This document shows positions 11,567 through 22,490 of a stretch of DNA of 37,106 nucleotides, piece by piece. Location of the stretch: positions 1-37,106 of the forward strand of contig QANT01004501.1 in NCBI GenBank assembly GCA_003254885.1. Reading direction: 5' to 3'. The notes under the pieces are model-generated. The model was not told the DNA's origin. It saw nothing but the letters and a program-made list of their open reading frames with translations, and searched no databases. Both the position numbers and the translations under genes were made by a program. Source of the stretch: Purshia tridentata. Taxonomy: Eukaryota > Streptophyta > Magnoliopsida > Rosales > Rosaceae. How positions within the stretch are numbered: the stretch's first letter is position 1; the number at the start of each line of letters is the position of its first letter.

Positions 11567-13582
11567 ACCACATCAAGCACCAGCTCACCACCTGAATTCT
11601 TCCTTGGTCTTCGTCGACCGTCTCCAAATTCACAGACAGAGTCCGTTCTCGGGGTTTTGGCTTCGGACCTTGATTTGTAGTTCAGGCTTTCTGTAAAACT
11701 CTCAAGAGTCACAGAACCGATGATTCTCCCCAACTGGATTTCGCCACGCCTGTTTTGAAGCTCTTGATCGCTTTGCAACGGAGGGAGCTTTGCTTACAGA
11801 ATTACGAGCGGGTGGAACATGGATTGGTTCAGCACAATCGACAACTTAATCTCACTTTTGAGCTCGTATAATTTGGGATTACAAAAGCGTACGAGTTGTG
11901 TTTGGGTCAGAAACTTCTTTGTTTGGCAATGTTTTTGAAAGGCCTAAATAAGTTTTAAAAAGTTTTAAATAAATTTAGAAGTATAGACGTAGAGTAAATT
12001 GATATAAGTACAATAGTTGGAAGAGAAAAATAACATTTATAGTACTTTTGTATTACATAAGTACTTTTCAGTGCTCTATGAAGAAATACTTGATAGAAAA
12101 TCTAATACGCGATAGTAAATTGTGATTCTTCTTTGGCATTGATTGCAAGGGCGTGTCATCATGTGGTCAATATTCGAGTTAGGGAATTTTTATACCCAAT
12201 AATTTTATTTTCTTATCCAACCTTTTAATTTACCCAATACTTTTTTTTTAAAATTCAATTTTTTATTATTGTACTTGATTTTAATTATCACGCTACCCTA
12301 GTTAATAACTTTTAAATTCTATCCATATTGAACCTAGCATACCCATTCTTGTGTTCCCTATCAACCTCCCTCCCTTCCTCCCAAACTCACTTTCAACCTC
12401 ACTCTTATACCTAAACTAGAAACTCTAAACTAATTATTGTCCCTCATATCTTCCAATCAAGGTTGTTTTGATGAATGGAGAATCATACTGTACTTTTGGA
12501 GGCTTCAAATAAAGTTTGTGTGCAAATATTTTCGCATTTGTTGCATTTTTTTTTTTGTGTCTCTAAACCCCATAAATGAATCTAAATTTTCTCAGTGTTC
12601 GATCGTCTGCCACTAAACATGATGACATTATTCAGTGAGCGACAATCGAATATTGATGACTTATTCAGCAAGAGACCACCCAAATAGTCCACTCTCTTCC
12701 TCCATGAACAGAACATCTCAACGACAACATCCCACTTGCATCATTCAGTGGTCCATGGCATACTCCCTTCTGAAAATTTGCATTATATTCGGAGAGCTCA
12801 TGCCAAACAGTGCACGAACTTAGAACTATTTATGGCAATAGTGTCGTCTTTCACACTCTTAAGATTCAAGTAATCTCTTTCCTCTTAACCCAATTTGCAA
12901 TAGAAAATTCTTCAATTCACTCATCTCTTGCAAGCTTTGCAAGTTCTTTCTCTAAGATTCTTTAGAACCCTTAGATTCTCTAATTTCGATTGGGCTTATT
13001 CGCACTACCCCTTGTTTACAAGACTTTTTTTTCTCACTTTTCCTCTTTACATCTTTTTTTGGTCTCACATAATCCCCTCAAAGTGTATTATGTGTCTTGG
13101 GTTGTTTGATTCCATTAAGTCGGTCTACACCACCATTAAAATTGTTGATGTGGCGTGTATGTGACGAGATATTTCTGTCTTTTCAACCACAGAGGATCAA
13201 TTGTCATGTGAGATGATGGAGATTTTTTGAGGGATGGGAGGGCAAACCTGGCTCCGTCCCACTCGGTTGCCATCCCTACAAATTAAAATAATTTAATATT
13301 GTTATGTTTGATTTCTTTTTAATTTATACTCCTTTTATTTTTCCCATTTTTAACTCTCAATTAAAACAGGTCGAAATCATAAAAATAACATATAAAGGAT
13401 AAATAAACTGGGCCTTTGTATTCAGAGTGAGGATGAGGCTTTTGTTGCCAACCATTCATCCAAAGATAAAACGACATATCCGAACTGTGTCCTTCCTTCA
13501 TAGATATTAGCCTCTGGAGTCCGTTTGAGATAACCTGCAGACAGAGAGAGATAACGAACGCAGGCTGCAGAGAAATAAAAAT
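11567..13582. other. Divergent intergenic region between SAYSvFN and GCSH genes
   Basis: The bidirectional promoter region of the minus-strand SAYSvFN gene (left) and plus-strand GCSH (right), about 2 kb. The left 250 bases are GC-richer and include an 80-codon upstream frame (11536-11778, minus) that overlaps the SAYSvFN start in another frame. The centre is AT-rich with pyrimidine-rich stretches near 12360-12400 and 13030-13060. A short hAT-like terminus occurs at 13230-13278. No separate gene is supported; small open frames near 12635-12823 and 12928-13164 have no recognisable motifs. Confidence 0.55.
13230..13278 (-). mobile_element. Fragment resembling one end of a hAT miniature element
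   Basis: Read on the minus strand, this begins TAGGGATGGCAACCGAGTGG and ends with a GTTTGCCCTCCCATCCC stretch. That resembles the terminal 40-50 bases of a common class of plant hAT-derived short elements (TAGGG(A/G)TGGCAA start). Only one end is seen and there is no target duplication, so it is probably a relic. Low confidence. Confidence 0.3.
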
Positions 13583-15162
13583 ATGGCACTAAGAATGTGG
13601 GCTTCTTCTACAGCCAATGCACTCAGAATCTCTAGTGCCTCCAAAACCCACCTCTCTCCTGCATTTTCTCTATCCAGGAGCTTTTCCTCTGGTACGTGTA
13701 CTCCTTAATATCTTCAAACCTTAATGTATTTTAATGGGTTCTTTGTTTCTCTTTACATTTTGATGAAATTTGTGGTACAAAGTCAGCAAATTTTGTGGTA
13801 TATATATTGTAGAATGGCTACCTTTTCACTATAATCAAACAAACCTGGCAATGCATGCATGATTAGATACCAATATAGCATCTTCACATTAGATGGTTTT
13901 TCTCCATCCTTCCTCACCATTTGGGCTTATTCCAAAAACTTGAGTCCTTGGGATAAGTCCAAATAGAGAGAAAGAGTGGAGTAAGGGGTTGAAATTTGGA
14001 AAAATTAATAGTTTGATCTCTTATAATGCTATGTACTTAACGATTTTAGTGTTTTGAGTTAATTGTGTTCGATTTTGCAGTTTTGGAAGGGTTGAAGTAT
14101 GCATCTTCGCATGAGTGGGTGAAGCATGAAGGCTCTGTGGCTACAATTGGTATCACTGATCATGCTCAGGTTAATATCACTAAAGCACACACTGATTAGT
14201 TGTGTGTCCTTTCTCCACAACTTTTTACACCCTTCTCTCCTTTCCCTTTTGACATTTGGTTTCAATTAATTTTCCACTTTCTTTAATTGGGTCATCTGAA
14301 AAAACAGAATAAAAACAAACAAAAAAAAATAAAATTTGTTGGTAAAGAAAAATGCATGTATGATGTGTTGACAGGACCATCTTGGAGAAGTGGTGTTTGT
14401 GGAGCTGCCAGAACCTGGTGCCTCAGTGTCCCAAGGAGGCAGCTTTGGAGCTGTGGAAAGTGTGAAAGCAACAAGTGATATAAATTCTCCAATCTCTGGT
14501 GATGTTGTTGAGATTAACTCAAAGCTCACTGAAACCCCTGGTTTGGTAATCTCCTTATCTTTTTTTGATTACATTAGAGGAGGAATTGAGTCCTTTCTAA
14601 TCATTTGGATCTACTCCAAAGACTTGCAATTTGGACTCTTTAGAAGAAAGAGTGTGAGGGCACGATGCTTTACTTTCTTTTTGGTTACATATAATAGAGG
14701 GAATCGAACTCTTCACCTATACTAATCCCGACTCATTTCATCACCTGATTCTCAAAATTATTTGTTTGAATGTTCAAATAATTGTCTTACTTCACATATG
14801 CATATTATTTACAAAGTTATCTTCTTTTAATAAAAAATTTAACATGTTATATTATACTTTCAGTTTCAACTAAATATTTAAAGAATTGAGATGATTTAAA
14901 TTAACAATTTTACAAAATAATACACCATATTGCCTAGTAGGGCAATATTTTTCATTATTTATACTCACAGTCACTTCATATATAAAGTTATAAACTTTAT
15001 TTATACTTGTTTTGGGTGTATTTTATAATGAAGATCAATTCAAGCCCATATGAAGACGGATGGATGATCAAGGTGAAGCCCAAAAGTCCATCAGAATTAG
15101 AAACCTTGTTGGGCCCTAAGGAATACACGAAATTTTGCGAGGAAGAAGATGCAGCCCATTAA
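13583..15162 (+). CDS. GCSH: Glycine cleavage system H protein, mitochondrial, 4 exons
   Basis: Exons 13583-13691, 14081-14169, 14375-14545 and 15034-15162 join in phase to 498 nt (165 residues), the normal length for plant H protein. Residues 1 to about 35 are a Ser/Ala/Arg-rich mitochondrial presequence ([20 protein letters not shown]). The mature part starts near [18 protein letters not shown]. The lipoylation site is Lys97 in [10 protein letters not shown]. The C-terminal exon gives [27 protein letters not shown] and stop. H protein carries the aminomethyl group on its lipoyl arm between the P, T and L proteins of glycine decarboxylase in the mitochondrial matrix, which is central to photorespiration and one-carbon supply. 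The gene is convergent with the P450 gene, with about 600 bases between stop codons. All splice sites are canonical GT...AG. Nothing looks broken. Confidence 0.95.
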
Positions 15163-15776
15163 GCAGGCCCAGTAGTAATTATCTTGAACTAACTCATATT
15201 CAGCTCTTTAAGGTTTCATGTTTGATGAGTTCTTGTCAAATATTACGAAACTACTACTGCAGCCTCTAAGTTAAATCTGTTTATTTATTTCCCTTTCTAT
15301 TGTATTTATGTTTTACTTCAATGAATGAAGTGTAGTGAGTGTGGTGAACATGTGGGGTTTGGAAAGTAAAAATGGGAGTCGTTATAGAATTTCACAATCT
15401 ATTTAAGCAATTTCCATCTAGAGCATCACAAAGCTAAGAACATTTGGATAATTTCGCATGGATCCTTACCCATAATTTTTATTCCCTTTTTCAGATTACA
15501 ATCACCCTAAGCTTTTGATCATTCCTCCAAGCTTTTGATCAAAAGGTTCAATCATTCCTTCAAGATTTTGATCTACAAAACTAAAGCTTTTGCAACAAAA
15601 TCAAGTTGATGCAAACAAAAAAAACTTTATTTCTTTTCTCTCTCTTTTTTTTTTTTTTTTTTTACATAAACTTTTAATGATACATGCAAGACTGAGCAAG
15701 ATGTGACATGATAAATAAATTTATTTATTTATACAAATTAAGGAAGCAAGTTTGACATGAAGCTTTTCTTGTTTAA
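15163..15776. other. Convergent intergenic gap between GCSH and KAO
   Basis: Holds the 3' UTRs of both genes. There is a T-rich tract of about 22 T near 15640-15662 and a small repeat around 15510-15575 in which CAAGCTTTTGATCA-like words recur. No gene is visible. Confidence 0.6.
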
Positions 15777-18700
15777 TTATATAGTTGATGATGGAAGCTT
15801 CTTAACTTTTGCAAGGCAATTGTCTTTGGGTCTTGTATGAGGTAAGTACCTCACTGCACTTCCTGGATTGAGTCGTTCAAGCCTGCACTCAACAAGTTCA
15901 AGGTCAAACACCATTTAGATATTATTTACTAAATAACAATTATTTTTGTTTTGTTGCCATGTAATGAAGCATTTTATATATAGAATTTTCAGTGCAATAC
16001 ATAGTTAAATAATAGAATTTAAGAGAATGGCAAATACATTTTGATGGAAGCTAAGGATTTAAATGTACGATTATGATTTTGACAGAAAAATTATTTTAGT
16101 TTGTAGGAAGACTGAAAAATACTAGATACAATGGATTTGAAATGATTAGGTACTATGATCATTGACATTCATATTCTTTCAATATAAATGCAAATGTTAT
16201 GTATTATTCTAATAGTTTAGCTATAAATTAATCGTCAACTAGAATCGCGTCAACTAGAATCGTTACATTTAAAATCTTATCTTAAATATATGGGTCTATT
16301 AACTTTAAGGTAGTTATAGTCCAAAAAGTTAACCAAAAGCAACCAAGCTCACAAATTTAATTTACAAGTAACATTAACCCACCCACAACCACAAAGAGAA
16401 GCAAAAAAAGCAAGGGAACTCACTCATAATTAAGGAGAAAATAGTGAAGAAATATGGAAATTTCAAGCTTGGTCAAATCACTTCCAGGGCATAGCCTACT
16501 TCCTATTCCAAAGGGAATGTAAGTTCCTGCCTTGGCTTTACTTTCCTACAAAAACAAAAACAAATCCACGTCTTGAATTTGTCAGATCACTTATCTTTGC
16601 TAAGGTATGCCATTTAATACTTACAAATGCTATAAAAAATCACATTTAATTATGTGAATTATATTTCTTACAGTCCATCTTGAGGGATTAAACTCCTTTG
16701 GATCCGGATAGTATTCTGGGTTCAAATGAATGCCTCTAAACCACATCATTACTTTCCAGCCCCTTGGTATTGTGTAACCTTGAAGATACAACATCCTATA
16801 GTAATTACTTTCCTTACAAGCTAGAAACAGTTGAAACAAGCAATGGAGAAAGTAGATAGATTAACGACTTACCAGAGATGCTGGCATCGGTTGCAGCCTC
16901 TCGGTAACCATACAATGAGACGTTAACCACGCGCAGTGTTTCATCAATCACCTTTTAATCCAAGTATTGTCACTTGTTACTTACATTTATATCATCAGGT
17001 GAGATAGTTGAAGTTGTAATATGAGGGCATGTTTGGGTATCAAATGAAAAAGAAATTACAACCTCCCCTTTTGTGCAGCATTTCAAATGAGTTCGTGGTT
17101 TCACTTTATGTGTCACATGCATAATACCTAGAATTGTCACTTTATGGAGTAGACATGTAAGACATAAATATCCTCAGGATGTTAATTTGCTGCTACAGAA
17201 AACATACCTTGGAAAGATATTCCATCTGTTTAGTTTCTTTATAGCTCAATCCCTTTTCTGGTGATGCCCTTTTAAGAATCTCCTCTTGCTCTGCCTGAAA
17301 CATTAGTATATACATTACAAGAATGTTTAACATCTATAAATTGGCTTGGACAATTTGAAAAAAATCAAGCTACTGTTGCAAGGGAGTGTAATTGGTAGGA
17401 ATAATGGCTACCAATACCAACTGCAGACAGACATAAATTTTACTTCAGGAACAAATTTCCTAGCCATTGAATTCTTCACAAACAATTTCTTTACAAATAC
17501 AAAGCATAACACACACACAGAGACTGAAAAATTGGTTAGCAGAGTTGAAAAATAAAGGGGGAAAGAAGGTAATTTGATAGAGTGCACCAAAATATCTAAT
17601 GGAAATGAAGGGATTAGTCTGCAAGGTTCTCGTGTATGTATGTATGCTTTATAATTGGACTACTTCAAAGTGAAGGCTAGTAGGCATGTTGAAATTCATC
17701 TAACCAGTATTATGCACCCACCTTGGCTTTTTGGTAGTATTCTGGATGTTCATGTAAGAAGAGAGTAGCCCACAAGGTGGCATGGGCTGAAGATTCATGA
17801 CCAGCATTTAAGTACATGAGAATTATGTCTATTATCTCCTCATCATCTAATTTTCTACCATTCTCATCTTCAGCTTCCAGTAACATATCCATCAAATCAG
17901 TTCTTTCCCTTGACAGTTTAGCCTCCTTCCCTGCCCTCCTTCTATCCACAACAGCTTGAAGAATCTTAACCATCTTTTTTCGAGCCTGATGCATGCAAGA
18001 ATATCATTATCAAGTTCAGTTTACTTGATATATATAATCTATAATTAGATATAAGAAGGTGATCATTGCACTTCTCTTAATAAGATCATAGTAAACTAGT
18101 CATGTTTTGATTCTTCCCCAATATAATGCAGTCTTTTGGTGTCGAAATAGATAGAGGAACCTCAATAGCATTGACAGAAAAAGATGAACTGAAATACAGA
18201 AATTTTTCCAGTATAATCTCACCTTGAGTGCTTTATGATAAGCGAAGCCAGGAAGGTCAATGGCCATGGCTCTTAGACCATGATTAAGAATAACATATTC
18301 TTTTTCCAAGGTCTCCATCATTGGACCAACCTCACAGCTCAAGAAAATGTGCATGATTATCTTAAAAGTTATCTTCCTAATCTCAGTCAAGAACTCAATT
18401 GGCTTCTCTTCTTTAGCCCATTCATCCAATGAAGTTACTATGACATCCTTGATATACTCATTGTACACAGACAGTGCCTTGTGACCACTGATTGGAGCTG
18501 CTGTCAGCCTGCGAAGGCGCTTGTGATCCTCTTCGGACATTCCTAGAAATGACTTCCTTCCCATTAATTCAGAAGTCGCTTTTGGCCAGCCTTGCTTGAA
18601 TTGCACATCATCCATCATGACCCTTCTACATGTTTCAGGGGCTGTGACAATGATGGTTGGCTTCCCAAACAAATAGGCCTTGTATATTCCTGTGCTACCA

Positions 18701-19040
18701 TATCTGGTGCAGCAGTAGAAAAAGTTAGAATGTATTTACATCGAACAGTTAAGTGCGAAACTTAGAGAGAGAGAGAGAGAGAGAGAGACCTTTTGACATA
18801 GTTGGAGATGAATGAATCAGGATCACCATATTTTAAACCCCTGAGGAAAGACAAGGTATTGCCAATAAAAGGCCAGCCCATATCACCTGGAGGCAGACTG
18901 TACTGCCTTTCACCCAATCTGCTCACAAAGTGCCACTCATTTGCTCTCTTCAGGATCAGCAGTATGACACCAAACCCACCAATTGAAGCCGTGAAAATCA
19001 AACACCAGAAACCCAACTCCATGGTTTTTTTGCTTTCCAA
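15777..19040 (-). CDS. KAO: Ent-kaurenoic acid oxidase, cytochrome P450 CYP88A type, 8 exons
   Basis: Exons on the minus strand: 18790-19040, 18223-18703, 17722-17985, 17208-17294, 16873-16951, 16672-16778, 16424-16545, 15777-15882. All phases agree (1497 nt, 498 residues). There is an N-terminal membrane anchor (about 8-30) and the proline hinge [17 protein letters not shown]. The I-helix is AGHESSAH (305-312), the K-helix ExxR is ETLR (365-368), the PERF-type motif is FNPSRW (417-422), and the haem loop [10 protein letters not shown] (435-444) has its ligand at Cys442. The C-terminus [19 protein letters not shown] is typical of KAO. The family converts ent-kaurenoic acid to GA12 in three oxidations at the ER, an early gibberellin step. 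Related CYP88 enzymes in some lineages oxidise triterpenes, so the substrate is inferred. The start could be Met1 or Met7 (19022). The 5' splice site of intron 1 is embedded in a (CT)12 repeat. Confidence 0.92.
16233..16262. repeat. Perfect 15 bp tandem duplication in intron 7 of KAO
   Basis: CGTCAACTAGAATCG occurs twice head to tail with no mismatch. It is a short, recent slippage-type duplication within an intron and shows no functional signal. Confidence 0.8.
18764..18788. repeat. (GA)12 microsatellite abutting the KAO intron 1 donor site
   Basis: About 12 dinucleotide units. On the coding (minus) strand this reads GT followed by CT repeats immediately after the exon end CAAAAG, so the first bases of intron 1 are GTCTCTCTCT. 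The intron is only 86 bases long and the repeat takes up more than a quarter of it. Confidence 0.9.
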
Positions 19041-19522
19041 ACCCTCTTGGATTTACTGTTTTAGACAAGTGACTGATCGAGCTAACACAAACCCTCTTTT
19101 TAAGGACAAGTTTTGGACTCATGTTTGAGTTTTGCTTCGGTGGTATTTGCCCTTATGTTTTCTAAGATGCCAAGCATCTCTTGACCAGAATCTTTCCTTA
19201 TTTTTTTATTAAATATTGGAAGGTAAATGAGCTACATAGTCTACATACATCATATTCTCGGAGCCCCCCCAAATACCCATTTTAGAAAAGGCTCGTTATG
19301 TAGTCTAAAGTTTTTAGGGTTTTTATTTTTATTTTTTATGTCATATAATAGTTTGAGGATGTATTTGTTGATATTTATGGAATATGGCATGCCTCTTTAT
19401 TAGGTAGTCAAATACGTTTATATTATACCCTAAAATCACGCTTAAAATTTTACAGAATTCATAGAATTAGCTAATCCCTCTAAATAGCAGTGAAGCAATG
19501 CAACGCTTCTTGTTGATGGTAT

Positions 19523-20315
19523 CAAATCATCCTATATTAGTTTCCACCTTTTTGGTTCTTGCAAGTTGCAACCATGCACATACCCGTTTTAATGATCATC
19601 TAAATAAAAGAATTGGTATCCTCTATAGATTAGAACTGACAATTTTCACTTGGAACATTTTGTTTCTTGGCGTGAGAAATACACACATACACTCTGCAAT
19701 GGTTTCGAAAGTACTGCCACATGTGACGGGTGCGTTTATTGTATAAAATCAACCTAGATTATAAGTTGTCTAAGATTTTGGCTCTTACAGTCATGCACAA
19801 ACCCATTTTACTGATAGCATAGAATATAACCAACATTGCTCACTGAAACATACATGGCGTTTGGTCTTTTTTGGCACGAGCAAGGGATTGTATATTTGTT
19901 TTTTTTTTTTTTGGTAGGAGGAATAGTTCATACAATTGTTTTGAAAGTTTCGCCATATGTGAAGAATAAATGAAATCACCCTATATAAGTTGTCCATGAT
20001 TTGGGCTCTTGACCCATTTTATTGATCATTTACCTAAAAAAAAGTCTCTTTGAAAGTTGTGGGATACAATCATACAGCCAACATTGTTCACATGGAGCAT
20101 GGTGACAGAGTGGTGAGAGCATGATGGGTGGTGTTTGGTTTCTTGGGCCTCTTTGGCGCAGAGAATACTCACTTTACAAACCTTTTCAAAAGTACACCCA
20201 CATGTGAGGGGGTGTGTTTATTGTATAAAACCATCCAATATGTATGGTCCATGAGTTGAGCTTGCAACCACGTCCACGTCCACACCCATTTTCCTTATTA
20301 TCTACATAAAAGAAG
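19523..20315. repeat. Degenerate tandem repeat, about 3.3 units of about 240 bp
   Basis: A marker word, (G/C)CCA(C/T)ATGTGA, occurs at 19716, 19952 and 20198, spaced 236-246 bases. In each unit it is preceded by a GAAAGTA or TCAAAAGTA word and followed by AAAT or TATAAAA, then a CCTA or CCAA box, TTGTC or GGTCC, a GGCTCTT or GAGCTTG word, and ACCC(A/G)TTTT with TGATCAT or TTATTAT. A partial unit starts near 19523. Copies are diverged with small indels, so the array is old. Confidence 0.65.
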
Positions 20316-20326
20316 CCTCTCCTTTA

Positions 20327-20604
20327 GGGCCCGTTGGTGTAGGTTTTTGAAGGTTGGAAATGAAAAAATAATTTCATTTTCATGTTTGGTAAGTACAAAT
20401 ATGAGAAATCATTTTTTGGCTCATGACAATCTGATCCCCCAAAAAGTAGAAAATGAATCTTTTTGGGTTTGGTTTTCCCTTCCAATGGGAAACGATACTT
20501 TTTCAAGACCATTTTACCCCATTTTATTTTCTATTCCTATACAACTACTACAGACTGCTATCTGAAATGTGAGCAAGAAAAATGCATTACAAAATCAAAC
20601 GCAC
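20327..20604. mobile_element. Possible eroded MITE with GGGCCCGTT-type start
   Basis: The left edge GGGCCCGTTGGTGTAGG resembles the GGGCCNGTTTGG termini of plant hAT-related miniature elements. The right edge, read on the other strand, is GTGCGTTTGATTTTG. The interior is rich in AAAATGAAA and TTTTCATTTTC inverted words. The target duplication was not identified. Tentative. Confidence 0.25.
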
Positions 20605-20961
20605 TTATTGGAAAAGCTTAACCATTGCTACCCCAAGAGCATGATTATATGCTAGCCCCAGATCCACACATTGGGGAATATGCCAAGAATTTTTTTTATT
20701 AATAATCACTACATGAAACCCATTAGGTCCATTACCATTCATCATCCTCATAGAGGTTCATTACACTAATAATACCAGGTGTCTGTTACATTGACATCAA
20801 GACAGACAGAGATAAACTAATTCAACACATACAATGCAGAGTAGTTATTCATATAGTACTAGTTCAAAAACACAACAAATACTTACAATCCCTTAAAAAG
20901 GATTTTTCCTTGGCAGATATAGTATTATTGCTGATCCTTACGGGTTTCATATTGCAAAAGC

Positions 20962-21177
20962 TCAGCTTTTAACATCAGGGGATTGCACGTTAGAAATCGA
21001 AATCAGTTCAGACCGATACTTCTCAGTACCAATTCCATCCCCATTTGACAGCAGAACCCTGTCCACGGGCAGAAAACTCAAATCAAGAACCTGATCTGGA
21101 ACAGGGTAAGAGATTGCAATAAGCAACTCCCTGGCCAGCTCCTCAGAAACCTCCTTCAATGGTGCTCCGTTATCCAT
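20962..21177 (-). CDS. Small conserved-looking acidic protein, 71 residues, unknown function
   Basis: One coding exon starts MDNGAPLKEVSEELARELLI and ends SNVQSPDVKS. It is acidic and amphipathic, with no signal peptide, membrane segment or Cys-rich motif. The transcript model is supported by a good acceptor (TTTGAAATGCAG, exon from 21193) 16 bases before the ATG and a matching donor (CACAG followed by GTATGA, exon end 22422) downstream of a pyrimidine/GA-rich 5' leader. A 1.2 kb intron in the 5' UTR, placed just before a short coding exon, is common for real plant genes and argues against a chance frame. I do not recognise the family. The segments EELARELLIAISYPVP and KYRSELISIS look like conserved blocks. 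Subcellular location cannot be inferred. Confidence 0.6.
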   Translation of the reverse strand: MDNGAPLKEVSEELARELLIAISYPVPDQVLDLSFLPVDRVLLSNGDGIGTEKYRSELISISNVQSPDVKS

Positions 21178-21192
21178 AAAATGCTAGCTCTT

Positions 21193-22490
21193 CCTGCATT
21201 TCAAACCCAATATTTATTCTAAATTTTACCAACTTGTGAGCCAAGTCTTTTCTGTCTAGCCTCAAATAATTTAACACCACAAACGAATTCAAATGTTATC
21301 CAGATGATGTATTAAGCATAAACCAAGTTCCGGGTGCATTGACATGTAATATACTACTTAAATGCTCAACTTGTGATGTTACAACTTGGCCCTCCGGCTA
21401 CTAGTTAAATGCTAAACCCCAATTAGAGATGAGAAGAAACAATTGTTCCAATTAGTATGAAATTGGACCTTTTAGCAGTCCCATTGTGGCCAAAACCGAG
21501 AAGACAAATGACAATACTAAGACTGAGTTACGAAGAAATAAAACCTAGGAGAACATTTCTAACACTACCATTGGTTTGTTCAGTATTACTTCCACAAGAT
21601 TTTAGTTTAAAACAAGATTTTTGACTTTCACAGGCCAAAATTTTGTAAGTAAAAAGAGTAAGAATAAGTCATCAGAGATGTGAAGAACAACAAACTTGTT
21701 ATTTAGACTTGAGATGGTATAAATAGCAGTAGAAAATCAAATTGGTTTTCAGCTGAAATAGTGTGTTGAGAGAGAGAGAGAGAGACTTTTAATAATTTAA
21801 TTTCAGGTCAAAAAATGATTTTAGAAAAGTACACAACTTTTCTACGTGATCTGAAATCTAAAAATTAAGTTTTGGCAAAAAAAACATTAGTACAGAAGAA
21901 GTCAAATCATGCCTAAATCCTTCGTCTAACAACTTTTTTTTGGCCATCTTCGTCTAATAACTTAACATAACATATAAACATTACCCAAAAAAAATAAAAA
22001 TTAATAACTAATTTAGTCTAGATATTTCATCCAACAGAACATTTCTCTACGACTCAAGTTCTAATAAAAATAATTAATTAATATCAAGGTTTCTAAGAGA
22101 TGGATGACATTTAGTCTAGAAATTTCCACGAATTATAATCAGATCTGAACCTCAATTTGCTTTCCACCCACCCCCAAATGAAGCAATCTTTATCTCCTCC
22201 GATATTTCAAATTTTAATTCCAAACCCAGAAATCTACAGAAACCATCCAAAATACATCTTTGAGAAATTCAGGTTGCTCGAACATGGATGGGAACGATAA
22301 ATTTTCATTCCCTTGAGGTTTCTCGGGAACCAAACAGAGCTACGGTCTATGACGATGAATCAAATAAAGCAAAATGAAAAAAATAATAATTAAAAAAACA
22401 ATAAAATAATTGGAATCATACCTGTGGGTGCAGTGCGTCTGTCTTATCTTTATCTCTCTCTCCAGATCTCTGCCTCCGCGAATTTATTTG
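21193..22490 (-). other. 5' UTR intron and leader exon of the 71-residue protein gene
   Basis: Intron 21194-22421 (GT...AG on the minus strand), with the leader exon ending at 22422 and extending to about 22480-22490. The leader is rich in GA on the sense strand (GGAGAGAGAGATAAAGATAA). A (GA) run of about 8 units lies inside the intron near 21770-21786. Introns in 5' UTRs often boost plant gene expression; that role is inferred. Confidence 0.5.

Larger units (their letters stand above)
19041..20961. other. Upstream region of KAO, with tandem repeat and possible MITE
   Basis: Non-coding region between the KAO start and the 3' end of the next minus-strand gene. It includes the KAO 5' flank (about 19041-19500), the degenerate repeat block at 19523-20315 and a possible miniature transposon at 20327-20604. 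The open frames here are short and without motif. About 350 bases before 20961 are probable 3' UTR and flank of the 71-residue protein gene. Confidence 0.55.

Noticed and set aside
14695..14720. GGGAATCGAACTC, resembling the T-arm end of a minus-strand tRNA
   Set aside because: It lies in intron 3 of GCSH and no acceptor stem, D-arm or anticodon arm can be placed around it.
13583..19040. GCSH and KAO as a metabolic gene cluster
   Set aside because: Glycine decarboxylation and gibberellin synthesis share no pathway step; convergent neighbours are expected by chance in plant genomes.
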